Below, piece by piece: positions 9,583-18,329 of a stretch of 64,000 bases of DNA. The notes below the pieces were generated by a model, which did no database searches, was not told the DNA's origin, and was given only the letters and a program-made list of their open reading frames with translations. The DNA is taken from NCBI GenBank assembly GCA_017461985.1, contig JAFTSA010000008.1, forward strand, positions 124,001 through 188,000, in the 5' to 3' direction. Positions within the stretch are counted from its first letter, which is position 1. Each line of letters starts with the position of its first letter. Origin of the DNA: Clostridia bacterium. GTDB lineage: Bacteria > Bacillota > Clostridia > Christensenellales > CAG-917. Both the position numbers and the translations under genes were made by a program.

Positions 9583-9855
9583 CTATTCCACGATTGCGAG
9601 GATGTCTGTTTGACGGATGATTGTGACGTCCTTTCCGTCAAGCTTGAACTCGCTTCCTGCATACTTGCTGTAAACCACTTTGTCCCCCACCTTGACAACC
9701 ATTGCGGTGTCTTCGGTGCCGGGACCAACTGCTATAACTTCTGCAAGTTGGGGCTTCTCTTGTGCTGAGCCGGGGAGAACGATTCCGCTTGCAGTCTTTT
9801 CTTCTGATTCGATTGCCTTGATAACAACTTTGTCAAACAAGGGTTTCAATGTCAT
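9583..9855 (-). CDS. groES: Co-chaperonin GroES
   Basis: A 90-residue lid of the GroEL chamber. It begins MTLKPLFDKVVIKAIESEEK, with the mobile loop around ASGIVLPGSAQEKPQLAEVI (about 22-41) and the usual GDKVVYSKYAG (about 57-67) strand. Ribosome site GGAGGC lies shortly before the ATG. It is the first gene of groES-groEL and is preceded by a CIRCE element and a consensus promoter, so repression by HrcA is expected. Confidence 0.98.
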   Translation of the reverse strand: MTLKPLFDKVVIKAIESEEKTASGIVLPGSAQEKPQLAEVIAVGPGTEDTAMVVKVGDKVVYSKYAGSEFKLDGKDVTIIRQTDILAIVE

Positions 9856-9886
9856 AATTTATGCCTCCGATATTGTTTTCAAAGAT

Positions 9887-9913
9887 TTAGCACTCTTGGT
9901 GCTTGTCTGCTAA
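9887..9913 (-). promoter_or_regulatory. CIRCE operator (HrcA binding site)
   Basis: Leftward TTAGCAGAC-N9-GAGTGCTAA, against the consensus TTAGCACTC-N9-GAGTGCTAA: one perfect half and one half with two changes. It lies just downstream of the groES promoter, the normal repressing position. HrcA itself is not in the window. Confidence 0.9.
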
Positions 9914-9914
9914 C

Positions 9915-9943
9915 ATTCTATAACCAGCATTGCCAAAAGTCAA
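9915..9943 (-). promoter_or_regulatory. Promoter of groES-groEL
   Basis: Leftward TTGACT (9938-9943), 17-base spacer, TAGAAT (9915-9920), directly abutting the CIRCE operator. Confidence 0.8.
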
Positions 9944-9995
9944 TACTTTGTGCCAAAAACTTTTGGATTTTAATGTGTTTTAATGAAAAAGATTG

Positions 9996-10024
9996 TTGAA
10001 GCAAGTCTTATTATATGCTATTAT
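9996..10024 (+). promoter_or_regulatory. Promoter of the dCMP deaminase gene
   Basis: TTGAAG (9996-10001), 17 bases and TATTAT (10019-10024), about 50 bases before the chosen ATG. Confidence 0.6.
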
Positions 10025-10073
10025 ATATAAAAAGACAATCCTAAAATACAATTTGAAACAAAAAGAGGCAGAT

Positions 10074-10523
10074 ATGGACAAATGGGATAAGAGATTTATG
10101 GAAATGGCAGAAGTTGTGTCAACTTGGACAAGTTGCGCAAGAAAAGGCCGTGCAATCGGCGCAGTCATCGTCAAGGACAAGCGTATCTTGACAACGGGAT
10201 ACAATGGTGCACCTGCAGGCATCATGAGTTGCCGTGACAAGGGATATTGCATGCGTGACCAACTGGGCATTGCCAGTGGCACTCAACAAGAAAAATGCTT
10301 TGCAGTCCACGCAGAGCAAAACGCAATCGCACAAGCCGCAAAACTTGGTGTGTCTGTTGACGGCGCAACAATGTACGTCACCCATCAACCCTGCACAATC
10401 TGCACCCGCATCATCATCAACAGCGGAATCAAGCGCATTGTCTACAAGCACCCCTACCCCGACAAATTCTCCGTGGAGCTCCTTGAAGAAGCCGGCGTAG
10501 AACTGATCAAGTTTGAGGAATAA
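10074..10523 (+). CDS. Deoxycytidylate (dCMP) deaminase family protein
   Basis: A zinc-dependent deaminase of 149 residues that would convert dCMP to dUMP for thymidylate synthesis; ComEB-like proteins have the same fold. Zinc ligands and the catalytic Glu are visible as HAEQNA (H79, E81) and PCTICT (C107, C110). A substrate/extra-zinc type Cys-rich stretch SCRDKGYC lies at about 52-59. I chose the ATG at 10074, with AGAGG upstream and the family start MDKWDKRFMEMA. A longer frame to 9993 would run through the promoter. It is a single gene with its own terminator. Confidence 0.9.
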   Translation: MDKWDKRFMEMAEVVSTWTSCARKGRAIGAVIVKDKRILTTGYNGAPAGIMSCRDKGYCMRDQLGIASGTQQEKCFAVHAEQNAIAQAAKLGVSVDGATMYVTHQPCTICTRIIINSGIKRIVYKHPYPDKFSVELLEEAGVELIKFEE

Positions 10524-10542
10524 GAACACAACTTTCAAAAAT

Positions 10543-10571
10543 AAAACCACCTGAATACGGGTGGTTTTTTT
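10543..10571 (+). terminator. Terminator of the dCMP deaminase gene
   Basis: AAACCACC/GGTGGTTT stem (10544-10551 with 10560-10567) followed by a T-run, 20 bases past the stop codon. Confidence 0.85.
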
Positions 10572-10633
10572 GTTGGGCTTTGGGTTTAGGAAAATGCGAA
10601 CATTGTTCAGCCTATAAATATATGAAATAACAC

Positions 10634-10663
10634 TTGACATACAGGAGTCATTATATGTATAAT
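10634..10663 (+). promoter_or_regulatory. Promoter of the cupin regulator-pot operon
   Basis: TTGACA (10634-10639), 18-base spacer and TATAAT (10658-10663). The leader from here to the first ATG at 10790 is about 120 bases and contains the inverted repeats listed next. Confidence 0.8.
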
Positions 10664-10677
10664 GCTATTATCAAATT

Positions 10678-10752
10678 GTTTAGTTTGCCTAAACTTTTAA
10701 CTTAAAATTGCGAAACTTGTTAAACGAGGCGTCAATTTTGCCTAAACTAGGC
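10678..10752 (+). promoter_or_regulatory. Paired palindromes, candidate operator of the cupin regulator
   Basis: GTTTAG-TTTGC-CTAAAC (10678-10694) is a perfect 6-bp inverted repeat. A second palindrome GCCTA-AAC-TAGGC lies at 10740-10752, and the CTAAAC half-site recurs at 10743 and 10769. They lie downstream of the promoter of an XRE-type regulator, as expected for autoregulation. Binding is inference. Confidence 0.5.
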
Positions 10753-10789
10753 GGAAAGTTTATGAATACTAAACGAAAAGGTCGCAAAA

Positions 10790-11323
10790 ATGGAACTTGG
10801 AATCAAAATCAAAAGACTCCGTCTTCAAAACGATTTGACTCAGGAAGAACTTGCCGACCGTTGCGAGTTGACAAAGGGATATATCTCCCAACTTGAAAAC
10901 GAGTTGACTTCCCCGTCAATCCAAACCCTTGAGGACATTTTGAACGCACTGGGCACTACCTTTGCGGATTTTTTCCGTGACGAAAAGGAAGAGAAAATCG
11001 TGTTTACTGACGAGGATTTCATTGAGAAAATCGCAGAAGGACACAAGATTGAGTGGCTTGTGCCAAACGCACAAAAAAACGAGATGGAGCCCATCCGTGT
11101 CACAATCGACCCTCACACCTCTCTCAGTGAGGATATGCCCCACGAAGGTGAGGAATTTGGCTACGTACTGTCAGGCCGTATTCTCCTGCACCTTGGCAAC
11201 AACACACAGATAGTCAAAAAGGGGGAGGCATTCTACTTCCCCGCAGGCAAGATGCACAAGATTGAAAACCGCACCTCAGAAAAGGCGGTTGTGCTCTGGG
11301 TTGCATCTCCCCCCACTTTTTAA
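10790..11323 (+). CDS. XRE-family regulator with cupin domain
   Basis: A 177-residue two-domain regulator. Residues 1-60 form a helix-turn-helix of the XRE type (GIKIKRLRLQNDLTQEELAD...SKGYISQLE-like core TKGYISQLENELTSPSIQTL). Residues about 100-177 form a cupin barrel with HEGEEFGYVLSGRILLHLG and EAFYFPAGKMHKIENRT. This architecture is common for regulators of polyamine uptake or metabolism (the PuuR-like group). The gene lies 30 bases before potA in the same direction and behind a palindrome-containing leader, so it probably senses a polyamine through the cupin and controls its own operon. The ligand is inferred from neighbours. Confidence 0.88.
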   Translation: MELGIKIKRLRLQNDLTQEELADRCELTKGYISQLENELTSPSIQTLEDILNALGTTFADFFRDEKEEKIVFTDEDFIEKIAEGHKIEWLVPNAQKNEMEPIRVTIDPHTSLSEDMPHEGEEFGYVLSGRILLHLGNNTQIVKKGEAFYFPAGKMHKIENRTSEKAVVLWVASPPTF

Positions 11324-11353
11324 TACACCCGAAAAACATATTTGAGGTATACG

Positions 11354-12991
11354 ATGGCAGCAAACAATGAAATCATCATTCAAGTCAAAAACGTAACAAA
11401 GGCATACGGCAACAAAGAGGCCGTCAAAAACGCAAGTCTTGTCATAAAGCGCGGTGAGTTTGTCACACTCCTCGGCCCTTCCGGCTGTGGCAAAACCACC
11501 ACTCTCCGTATGATAGCAGGCTTTGAAATGCCCACCAGCGGACGCATCATCTTCAACGGCGAGGACATCACTGAAACCCCTCCTCACCTCCGCAAGGTGA
11601 ACACCGTCTTCCAAAAGTACGCACTTTTCCCCCACCTCAACGTGTTCAACAACGTTGCTTTCGGCCTTAAATTGAAGGTCATACCCAACGGCACAAAGGT
11701 GAACAAGAAAGGTGAAACCATTGAACTTTTCCGCAAATATACCAAGGCAGAAATCAAAGAAAAAGTCAATGCTGCCCTCAAAATGGTTGACCTTGAGGAC
11801 TACGGTCACAGAAACGTGTCTTCTCTCTCTGGCGGTCAACAACAACGTGTCGCCATCGCACGCGCACTTGTCAACGAGCCCGAAGTGCTCCTCCTTGACG
11901 AGCCTCTCGGCGCACTTGACCTTAAGATGCGCAAGGATATGCAACTTGAACTGATGAACATGCACGAGAAGTTGGGCATCACCTTCATCTACGTCACCCA
12001 CGACCAAGAAGAAGCCCTGACAATGAGTGACAAAATCGTCATCATGCGTGACGGCGTCATCCAACAAATTGCATCGCCTGAAAAGATTTACGACGAACCT
12101 GCAAACGCCTTTGTCGCAGACTTCATCGGTGAAAGCACAATCCTTTCAGGCACTATGATTGAGGACTTCAAAGTTGAGTTCTGCGACACCGTTTTCGAGT
12201 GTGTTGACAAAGGCTTTAAACGCAATGAGCCCATTGACGTCATCATCCGCCCCGAAGACCTTAAAATACGCAAACCCGATGATAAGAAGACTATTTTGAC
12301 TGCTGAAGTCCTTTCTTGTGTGTTTAAGGGTGATCACTATCAAGTGACCGTCCTTGCAGGCGGAAACGAAATCATCGCCCACGATACAGCCTCCTATGAG
12401 GTGGGTGAAACCGTGGGACTTTATATCAAACCCTTTGACCTTCACATCATGCGCAAGGCACGTATCATCAACGAAATCGACACCGAAATGGCTGACGAAG
12501 GATTGGTGTATATCTCAGGCGGTCAGTTTGAGTGCAACTCCACTCTCCCTGCAGGCACACCTGTCAAAGTGTCCGTTGACTTTGATGACGTTGAAATCAC
12601 CGACGACGAAGAAGACGGCGTCATCTCAGCAACTGTTGTCAGCAGCATTTACAAAGGAAGTTATTATCAATGTATCGTCCGCACAGACGACCACTACGAC
12701 TTCTTTGTGGACACCGACGACGACTGGCTCAAGGGTGACCGCGTTGGCATAAAGATTGCAAAGGACAAGATCATCGTTGAAGAGCGTGAAGCCATTGACG
12801 AGGAAGAAGTCATTGAAATCCCCACCGTCGTGGTTGACGAAGTTGACCCTGAACTCAGCGAACAACTTGCCGAAGAAATCAAAACCGAAGTCATCGAGCA
12901 AGCAATCGAAGAGGATTTGGCCGTTGTCTACTGCGGTGAGGTCATCGAAACAGAAGATCTTGAAGAACTCAAGGAGGAAGAACAAGAGTGA
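11354..12991 (+). CDS. potA: Polyamine ABC transporter ATP-binding protein PotA, extended form
   Basis: ATPase of a spermidine/putrescine-type importer. Walker [11 protein letters not shown] (41-50), signature LSGGQ (158-162) and Walker B LLLDEP (179-184) are intact. At 545 residues it is far longer than the usual ~370. There is an insertion of about 25 residues in the helical domain (about 106-131). After the first TOBE-type domain ([20 protein letters not shown]) comes a second, similar one ([21 protein letters not shown]), then an acidic tail of about 70 residues rich in Glu. I chose the ATG at 11354 because GAGGT lies just upstream. It overlaps potB by four bases. First transport gene of regulator-potABCD. 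Confidence 0.93.
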   Translation: MAANNEIIIQVKNVTKAYGNKEAVKNASLVIKRGEFVTLLGPSGCGKTTTLRMIAGFEMPTSGRIIFNGEDITETPPHLRKVNTVFQKYALFPHLNVFNNVAFGLKLKVIPNGTKVNKKGETIELFRKYTKAEIKEKVNAALKMVDLEDYGHRNVSSLSGGQQQRVAIARALVNEPEVLLLDEPLGALDLKMRKDMQLELMNMHEKLGITFIYVTHDQEEALTMSDKIVIMRDGVIQQIASPEKIYDEPANAFVADFIGESTILSGTMIEDFKVEFCDTVFECVDKGFKRNEPIDVIIRPEDLKIRKPDDKKTILTAEVLSCVFKGDHYQVTVLAGGNEIIAHDTASYEVGETVGLYIKPFDLHIMRKARIINEIDTEMADEGLVYISGGQFECNSTLPAGTPVKVSVDFDDVEITDDEEDGVISATVVSSIYKGSYYQCIVRTDDHYDFFVDTDDDWLKGDRVGIKIAKDKIIVEEREAIDEEEVIEIPTVVVDEVDPELSEQLAEEIKTEVIEQAIEEDLAVVYCGEVIETEDLEELKEEEQE

Positions 12992-13788
12992 AAGCCTTTC
13001 TCAAAAAATTCCACGTGACGAAGAGAGTGTTCAGCTATCCTTACGTGCTGTTTATGCTCCTCTTTGTCGTTGTGCCTCTTGTCATGATATTCGCCTATGC
13101 GTTTATGGACAATGACCACAACTTCACCTTTGAGAATTTCAAGATTTTCTTCACTTCTCAAAGTTCCTTGTACGTCCTTGGAAACTCCCTTTTCGTGGGG
13201 GTTGTGACGACGGTCATTTGCCTTATCCTTGGCTATCCCGTGGCATACATACTTTCAAAGAGCAAAAACGCCGGCAAGGTTATGGTGCTCCTATTTGTCC
13301 TGCCTATGTGGGTCAACTTCCTCATCCGCACCCTTGCAACAAAGGCAATCTTCTTGGCAATTGGCGTTGAACTGGGCATGGGCACTGTGCTCTTTGGCAT
13401 GGTATATAACTATCTGCCCTTTATGATTCTCCCCTTGCACACCGCAATCTGCTCTATTGACAAGAGTTATATTGAAGCCGCAAAGGATTTGGGCGCAGAC
13501 GGCAGCACGGTTTTCCTCAAAACCATACTCCCTCTTTCAAAGAGCGGTATCATGTCTGGCATCACAATGGTGTTCATCCCCACCATTTCAACCTTTGCCA
13601 TTTCACAACTGCTGTCCAACGGCAAAATCTTCCTTTTCGGTGATTCTATTGAGCTGAAATTCTCACAAGATATGTACGGCGTGGGCGCAGTTATGTCCCT
13701 TGTTATGTTGGCTTTCGTCCTTATTTCAAGCTTTGTGATGAATCACTACAACAAAAACAACGTCAACGTGGGGAGGTCATTATGGTAA
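12988..13788 (+). CDS. potB: Polyamine ABC transporter permease PotB
   Basis: A 266-residue inner-membrane permease with six hydrophobic segments. The ABC permease EAA loop is visible as [20 protein letters not shown] (about 161-180), which contacts PotA. It starts with GTG inside a GTGA overlap with the potA stop, a tight coupling, and it overlaps potC by seven bases. It would form a heterodimeric channel with PotC for spermidine or putrescine import. Confidence 0.95.
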   Translation: MKAFLKKFHVTKRVFSYPYVLFMLLFVVVPLVMIFAYAFMDNDHNFTFENFKIFFTSQSSLYVLGNSLFVGVVTTVICLILGYPVAYILSKSKNAGKVMVLLFVLPMWVNFLIRTLATKAIFLAIGVELGMGTVLFGMVYNYLPFMILPLHTAICSIDKSYIEAAKDLGADGSTVFLKTILPLSKSGIMSGITMVFIPTISTFAISQLLSNGKIFLFGDSIELKFSQDMYGVGAVMSLVMLAFVLISSFVMNHYNKNNVNVGRSLW

Positions 13789-14594
13789 AAAAAGTTTTTG
13801 AAAAGACCTATCTCCTCGTCATACTTGCCTTGTTGTATGCGCCTATCATCTTCATCATCGTCTATTCCTTCTCAGGCTCGTCCAACTTCAACTTCAAAGA
13901 TGGTTTCACCTTCTCAAGCTACGAGGCCATCTTCACCTCAGACAAGTCTGAATCCCTTTGGGAAGCGGTGGGCAACACCTTCCTCATTGCATCAGTGTCA
14001 TCTGTGTGCGCAACCATCATGGGCACCTTTGCCTCCATCGGCATATTTGCCCTTGGCAAGAGAGTTAGACGCACGGTGGAAGCGGTCAACCAATTTCCTA
14101 TCATCAACAGCGAAATCGTCATGGCAGTGTCCTTTATGATATTCTTTGTCACTTGCCGTTTTGCTGAAGGCTATGCAAGACTCATCATTGCCCACATCGC
14201 ATTCTGCACCCCCTACGTTGTGCTTTCAGTCCTCCCCAAACTTGAAAGCCTTGACCCCAACGTATACGAGGCCGCTCTCGACCTTGGTGCAAACCCTGTG
14301 AAAGCAATGCTCAAAGTCATCTTCCCCATCATCTCCCCTGCCATTATGTCAGGCTTTGTGATGGCGTTCACCATCTCCCTTGATGATTTCATCATCACCC
14401 AAATCAACAAGGGCGCGGCAACAGGCATCGACACCCTGTCCACCTATATCTATTCTGACGCACGTGTGCAAGGACTTGAACCTTTCTGGTATGCAATGTT
14501 CTCAATCATCTTCGTGCTTGTGCTGGGCATCGTACTTGTGGCAAATATGGTAAGACTAAGAAAACAAAAGAAGGAGGCAAAAAATGGCATCTAA
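13782..14594 (+). CDS. potC: Polyamine ABC transporter permease PotC
   Basis: The second permease, 270 residues, with six membrane segments and the EAA loop VYEAALDLGANPVKAMLKVI (about 163-182). A strong ribosome site (GGGGAGG) lies before the ATG at 13782, inside the end of potB. The gene overlaps potD by 11 bases. Family placement follows from sequence and from its position between potB and potD. Confidence 0.95.
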   Translation: MVKKVFEKTYLLVILALLYAPIIFIIVYSFSGSSNFNFKDGFTFSSYEAIFTSDKSESLWEAVGNTFLIASVSSVCATIMGTFASIGIFALGKRVRRTVEAVNQFPIINSEIVMAVSFMIFFVTCRFAEGYARLIIAHIAFCTPYVVLSVLPKLESLDPNVYEAALDLGANPVKAMLKVIFPIISPAIMSGFVMAFTISLDDFIITQINKGAATGIDTLSTYIYSDARVQGLEPFWYAMFSIIFVLVLGIVLVANMVRLRKQKKEAKNGI

Positions 14595-16161
14595 ACATTT
14601 TATCGCACTTCTTCTTGTGCTCATCATCACAGTGCTTTCACTTGCCACAGTCCTCACCGCTTGCGACAAGGGTGAAGGAGGCTCAACCGTTGAAACCCTT
14701 GTTGTCTACAACTGGGAAGACTATATTGACGAAAGTGAAGAAACAAGCCGTATTGACGCCTTTGTGGAGTACTACAAGGCAGTGACAGGCAGAGATCTTG
14801 AGGTGACCTACTCCACCTTTGACACCAACGAAACTATGATGACAAAGGTCTTGAACAACGACGCAAACTCCGTTGACCTCATCTGCCCTAGCGAATACGC
14901 AATCCAAAAACTTATGGCAAACGGTCGTCTTGCATCAATCACCGACCTTGTCAATGAGTATAAGGACACCGTGCCCTTCAACAACCTTGCCGACGGCACT
15001 ATGTCCAACACCGACAGCGCCTTTGTCAACGCAATCAAACACGAATTCTCCGCCATATCAACCGGGGACAGCACAGGCAGTATGACCGACTATATGGTGC
15101 CCTATATGATGGGCACAATCGGTATGCTCTACAACGTGAAATACGTCACCGAGGAAGACCTTGCCTCAGGTTGGGGTATGCTGTGGAATGCCTCAGGCAG
15201 TGAAGTCCTTGAAAACAAAATCCTTGTGAAGGACTCCGTCCGTGACACTTACGCCGCCGCAGTTATGTATATGCGCGAATATGGTCTTCTCCCCGCAGGA
15301 TATGAGGATATGCCCATTGCTGACCTCATCAACTGCACTGACGATGCTATGCTTGACGCCGCAAAGGGTGTGCTCACCGCTCAAAGAGAACATATCTCAG
15401 GCTACGAAGTGGACTTCGGCAAGGACGATATGCTCAACGAAATCGTCTACGTTGACCTTGCTTGGTCTGGTGACGCTATGTGGGCTATTGAGGAAAGCTA
15501 CGACGAGGACAACCTCTACTACAACCCTCGCACAGGTGAGTACGACAACTATATGCTTGACTACTACGTGCCTATGGACGAGGACGGCAACGCCACCGGC
15601 AACATTTGGTTTGACGGTTGGGTTATCCCCAAAGCCGCTCCCAACAAGCTGGCAGCACTCCTCTTCATCGACTTTATGAATATGCCTGAAAACGCCATCT
15701 ACAACAGCATCTACATCGGCTACACCTCCGCTGTTGCCCGTGAAAAGATGATGTACACTTTTGTTGGCACAGGTGGTGAATTTGACCTTGTTGACGGCGA
15801 ATACGTATATGCAGAAGGCGGCGCATACACCATCAACGAAGAAGTTTACGAGGCCCTCGTAGATAGCGAATATGCCCTTGCACCCGAGGACAACGAAGGC
15901 GAATATGATTTCAGTTTCTTTGAAGACGACCGCCGCTACCCCACTGAAACCTCACAGCTTGGTGTCATGCGCGACTTCGGTGACAGACAAAAGAATGCGG
16001 TCACTATGTGGGAAAACGCAAAGACTGGCACAGACGTGCCTTGGGCGCTCATTTGGTGCTCTGTGGCAATCATCGGTGGCGGACTTGTGTTTTCAGGGTT
16101 CTATTTCACCAAAAACGCCTTGAAGCGCAGACCTAGAAAAATGGCAAAAGAAGAGGAATAA
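14584..16161 (+). CDS. potD: Polyamine-binding lipoprotein PotD with C-terminal membrane segment
   Basis: Substrate-binding component. The N-terminus is a lipoprotein signal with lipobox VLTAC (Cys27). The mature chain begins with a family-type strand (LVVYNWEDYIDESEETSRID) as in PotD/PotF. It contains WSGDAMWAIEE and NIWFDGWVIPKAAPN, both usual in polyamine-binding proteins. At 525 residues it is about 170 longer than typical. The extra part includes an acidic segment with Tyr repeats (EYVYAEGGAYTINEE) and a clear C-terminal membrane helix (about 487-509) followed by a basic stretch. It would therefore be anchored at both ends. Ribosome site AAGGAGG. Last gene of the operon. Confidence 0.92.
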   Translation: MASKHFIALLLVLIITVLSLATVLTACDKGEGGSTVETLVVYNWEDYIDESEETSRIDAFVEYYKAVTGRDLEVTYSTFDTNETMMTKVLNNDANSVDLICPSEYAIQKLMANGRLASITDLVNEYKDTVPFNNLADGTMSNTDSAFVNAIKHEFSAISTGDSTGSMTDYMVPYMMGTIGMLYNVKYVTEEDLASGWGMLWNASGSEVLENKILVKDSVRDTYAAAVMYMREYGLLPAGYEDMPIADLINCTDDAMLDAAKGVLTAQREHISGYEVDFGKDDMLNEIVYVDLAWSGDAMWAIEESYDEDNLYYNPRTGEYDNYMLDYYVPMDEDGNATGNIWFDGWVIPKAAPNKLAALLFIDFMNMPENAIYNSIYIGYTSAVAREKMMYTFVGTGGEFDLVDGEYVYAEGGAYTINEEVYEALVDSEYALAPEDNEGEYDFSFFEDDRRYPTETSQLGVMRDFGDRQKNAVTMWENAKTGTDVPWALIWCSVAIIGGGLVFSGFYFTKNALKRRPRKMAKEEE

Positions 16162-16185
16162 TCCTCACCAAATGTACAACAAATG

Positions 16186-16217
16186 AAAACGCACTCTTTG
16201 AGTGCGTTTTTTGTTTT
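16186..16217 (+). terminator. Terminator of the pot operon
   Basis: AAAACGCACTC-TTT-GAGTGCGTTTTTTG hairpin 25 bases after the potD stop; CACTC/GAGTG family. Confidence 0.9.
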
Positions 16218-16266
16218 AGACAACAGTGCAGTTATCTCGTCAGCGGTATCGATAATTCTGTGAATA

Positions 16267-16296
16267 TTGACAACACCACTCCCTTTTTGATAAAAT
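16267..16296 (+). promoter_or_regulatory. Promoter of the LURP-one-like gene
   Basis: TTGACA (16267-16272), 18 bases and TAAAAT (16291-16296), followed by ribosome site AAGGAGG and the ATG at 16324. Confidence 0.75.
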
Positions 16297-16323
16297 ACAA
16301 AAAAGTGCAAAAAGGAGGCAAAT

Positions 16324-16842
16324 ATGATCCTTCAACTTCAACAAAAGTATTTCACAATCGGTGGAGACAAGTTCAACATCACCGACCAAAACGGCAACCC
16401 CGTCTATCAAGCAAAGGAAATCTTTTTCCGTGTGAGAGGCAATGCTCATCTATACGACCTGCAAGGCAGAGAGATTTGCTATATGGAAGCAAAACTTTGG
16501 TCGTGGTTTGGTCAGTACAACATTATGACTGACGAAAACAGCAAAAACCTGCTGGGCGTATTCAAGGGCACTTTCTACCCCGTCCCCTTTGTGAAGAGAT
16601 GGCGTCTTGACTATATGGGCAAAAAGTTTGTGGTGAAATGCGGTCCTTACAACTGCAAAGTGTTTGAGGCAGACGACCAGTGGCATTACGACAAAAAGGT
16701 TATGGCAGGTCACATCCGCAAACGTCTTATGAAAATACGTGACACCTACAGCATGGACTTTGATGAAAACATCCTGCCCCCTCAAATTGCGGCAATCATC
16801 ACCCTCTGGTTTGACACCGCTTTCCACAACAACCAACACTAA
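16324..16842 (+). CDS. LURP-one-related (Tubby-like) protein
   Basis: A 172-residue protein that looks like the bacterial LURP-one-related/YxjI family, a Tubby-like beta-barrel with one central hydrophobic helix. Typical strand repeats are seen: YFTIGGDKFNITDQNGNPVY at about 9-28, VRGNAHLYDLQGREICYMEA at about 37-56 and FKGTFYPVPFVKRWRLDY at about 79-96. The helix IAAIITLWFDTAFHN lies at the C-terminus. Function in bacteria is unproven; membrane-phospholipid scaffolding is sometimes suggested. Monocistronic, with its own promoter and the bidirectional terminator at 16865. Confidence 0.8.
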   Translation: MILQLQQKYFTIGGDKFNITDQNGNPVYQAKEIFFRVRGNAHLYDLQGREICYMEAKLWSWFGQYNIMTDENSKNLLGVFKGTFYPVPFVKRWRLDYMGKKFVVKCGPYNCKVFEADDQWHYDKKVMAGHIRKRLMKIRDTYSMDFDENILPPQIAAIITLWFDTAFHNNQH

Positions 16843-16864
16843 CTGTCATATCAATTAACCTTGC

Positions 16865-16900
16865 AATAAAAAACGCACTCAACCGAGTGCGTTTTGTTTT
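16865..16900. terminator. Bidirectional terminator, left copy of a 36-bp direct repeat
   Basis: ACGCACTC-AACC-GAGTGCGT hairpin with A-run and T-run flanks. The same 36 bases occur at 18263-18298 with no mismatch. The leftward membrane-protein gene ends inside it: its last codons and TGA stop lie in the hairpin. Confidence 0.9.
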
Positions 16901-17886
16901 TTATCGTTCTCATCTATTAGTATCTCTAAAAATGACACCACTTCTTGCAGTGAGGCAATAATTCGAGTATATTCACTTGATGTTGCTGTAATTCCTGAAA
17001 ACAATTTCCCCGAAACCAGATCGTATGCGACTTGAGGTGTGCTATATGATTTAATTCGCACTATGAGTCTTAATTCTGTACACGATTTTTGGCTTGTTGT
17101 TGATGTTAATGCAGTTCCTACTCCAAATCTTTTTTTCCTGCCAAGCAACATTCCTCCGGCGATTGTCGTTCCATTGGAAATTTCGCATCCGTTCTCGTAT
17201 ACTTCATAATTCAAGATTTCATCAAACGAAGTTAAAATAATTCTATACTTTTGATAATCTACAAAGCAGATAGTTTTATCCTCATTGTCGATTGCTATAA
17301 ATTTATTGTAGCCTTCTGCATTACCATTTTTAAATTCTTCAAATGTGTATACAGTTTGCGATTTAAAGCCACACTTAATTAGTTGCTCACTTGCTCCCCT
17401 GTTTATTTTTTGTATATCTTTTTGTCTTTTCTTCTTAACCAATATTATTGATAGTGAAAAAACTAAAAATGAAATTCCCATCGAGAGGAATAATTCATAA
17501 ATTTCAATAGCAGGATCATACAGGTTTTCTTCTTCTTTAGACTCAACAACGCCATCTTCTATTTCGACCTTGATTGTGCCATTGTCGTTTGACCACACAT
17601 AATATTCGGAAATATAGCCGAAAAAACTTTCGCGCTCAAGCTCTCCCTCATGGCCATCTAAAATTCTTACAACTTCTCTATATGGCATCCCAACCTTAAT
17701 CTTTTGGTAATTTTTGTATGATATATATTCAGTTGACGCGGCTTTCCTTATTGCATCTATACTAGCAAATAAACATAACATAAAAATAAAAGCAACGATA
17801 CCTGCGACTATGCAAAGGATAACTCCTTTGCGTTCTGTCATAATTTCTTTTTGTTTACCGTCAACACTTATCTTAATCTCTCTCAT
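16879..17886 (-). CDS. Two-TM protein with SmpA/OmlA-like domain, unknown function
   Basis: A 335-residue protein, AT-rich relative to neighbours. One membrane segment lies at about 21-44 and another at about 133-150. Between them YQKIKVGMPYREVVRILDG (about 60-78) and a YVWSNDNGTIKVEIEDGVV end look like the SmpA/OmlA or BLIP-like fold, suggesting an extracytoplasmic domain. The cytoplasmic C-terminal half (about 150-335) contains FIAIDNEDKTICFVDYQKYR and is of unknown type, probably a beta-rich domain. The final residues NALG and the stop are encoded within the terminator hairpin. It is divergent from a small XRE regulator across a 138-base shared promoter region; the pair looks like a cassette. 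Not recognised further. Confidence 0.6.
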   Translation of the reverse strand: MREIKISVDGKQKEIMTERKGVILCIVAGIVAFIFMLCLFASIDAIRKAASTEYISYKNYQKIKVGMPYREVVRILDGHEGELERESFFGYISEYYVWSNDNGTIKVEIEDGVVESKEEENLYDPAIEIYELFLSMGISFLVFSLSIILVKKKRQKDIQKINRGASEQLIKCGFKSQTVYTFEEFKNGNAEGYNKFIAIDNEDKTICFVDYQKYRIILTSFDEILNYEVYENGCEISNGTTIAGGMLLGRKKRFGVGTALTSTTSQKSCTELRLIVRIKSYSTPQVAYDLVSGKLFSGITATSSEYTRIIASLQEVVSFLEILIDENDKKQNALG

Positions 17887-17975
17887 CTCTTTTCCTCTGT
17901 ATTATTCGTCTTGGGTGCAGTGTACTGCACTCATATATTAACTGCCATAAAATAAAATGTCAAGTGTAGGTGAAA

Positions 17976-17994
17976 TTTATTTCACTGAAATAAA
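17976..17994. promoter_or_regulatory. Palindromic operator between divergent cassette genes
   Basis: TTTATTTCA-C-TGAAATAAA is a perfect 9-bp inverted repeat around one central base, about 30 bases before the XRE gene ATG. It is the likely autoregulatory site and could also control the divergent membrane-protein gene. Confidence 0.65.
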
Positions 17995-18024
17995 CTTTCA
18001 AATTGGAAATACTATAGGTGATTT

Positions 18025-18267
18025 ATGGATTTAAACCGAGCATTTGCATTGCGAGTTAGCAACCTGTTAGCAGAAAAGGGGATGTCAAAGTACCGACTTG
18101 AAAAAGAGACTGGCTTGACTCACTCGGCGCTTAGATATATTTTCAACGAGGTCAACTCCGATGTAAAATTTTCAACGATCGCAAAAGTTTGCAATGCACT
18201 GGACATTTCAATCAAAGATTTTTTTGATGACCCATTGTTTGACTTGTCCAATTTAGATTTTGAATAA
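18025..18267 (+). CDS. Small XRE-family DNA-binding regulator
   Basis: An 80-residue single-domain helix-turn-helix protein (FALRVSNLLAEKGMSKYRLE, then TGLTHSALRYIFNEVNSDVK and IAKVCNALDISIKDFFDDPL), typical of phage- or island-type XRE regulators. Ribosome site AGGTG precedes the ATG. The TAA stop lies in the right 36-bp repeat. It probably represses the divergent promoter region through the 19-bp palindrome at 17976. Confidence 0.85.
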   Translation: MDLNRAFALRVSNLLAEKGMSKYRLEKETGLTHSALRYIFNEVNSDVKFSTIAKVCNALDISIKDFFDDPLFDLSNLDFE

Positions 18268-18298
18268 AAAACGCACTCAACCGAGTGCGTTTTGTTTT
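18263..18298. terminator. Bidirectional terminator, right copy of a 36-bp direct repeat
   Basis: Identical over 36 bases to 16865-16900. It ends the rightward XRE gene, whose TAA stop overlaps the repeat, and the leftward fol operon. Confidence 0.9.
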
Positions 18299-18329
18299 GT
18301 CTTTTTGTTGTTTTATGATTTGTTTTGCA

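Noticed and set aside
9993-10073. N-terminal extension of the dCMP deaminase
   Set aside because: The extension crosses the promoter and its sequence is not like the family; AGAGG precedes the ATG at 10074.
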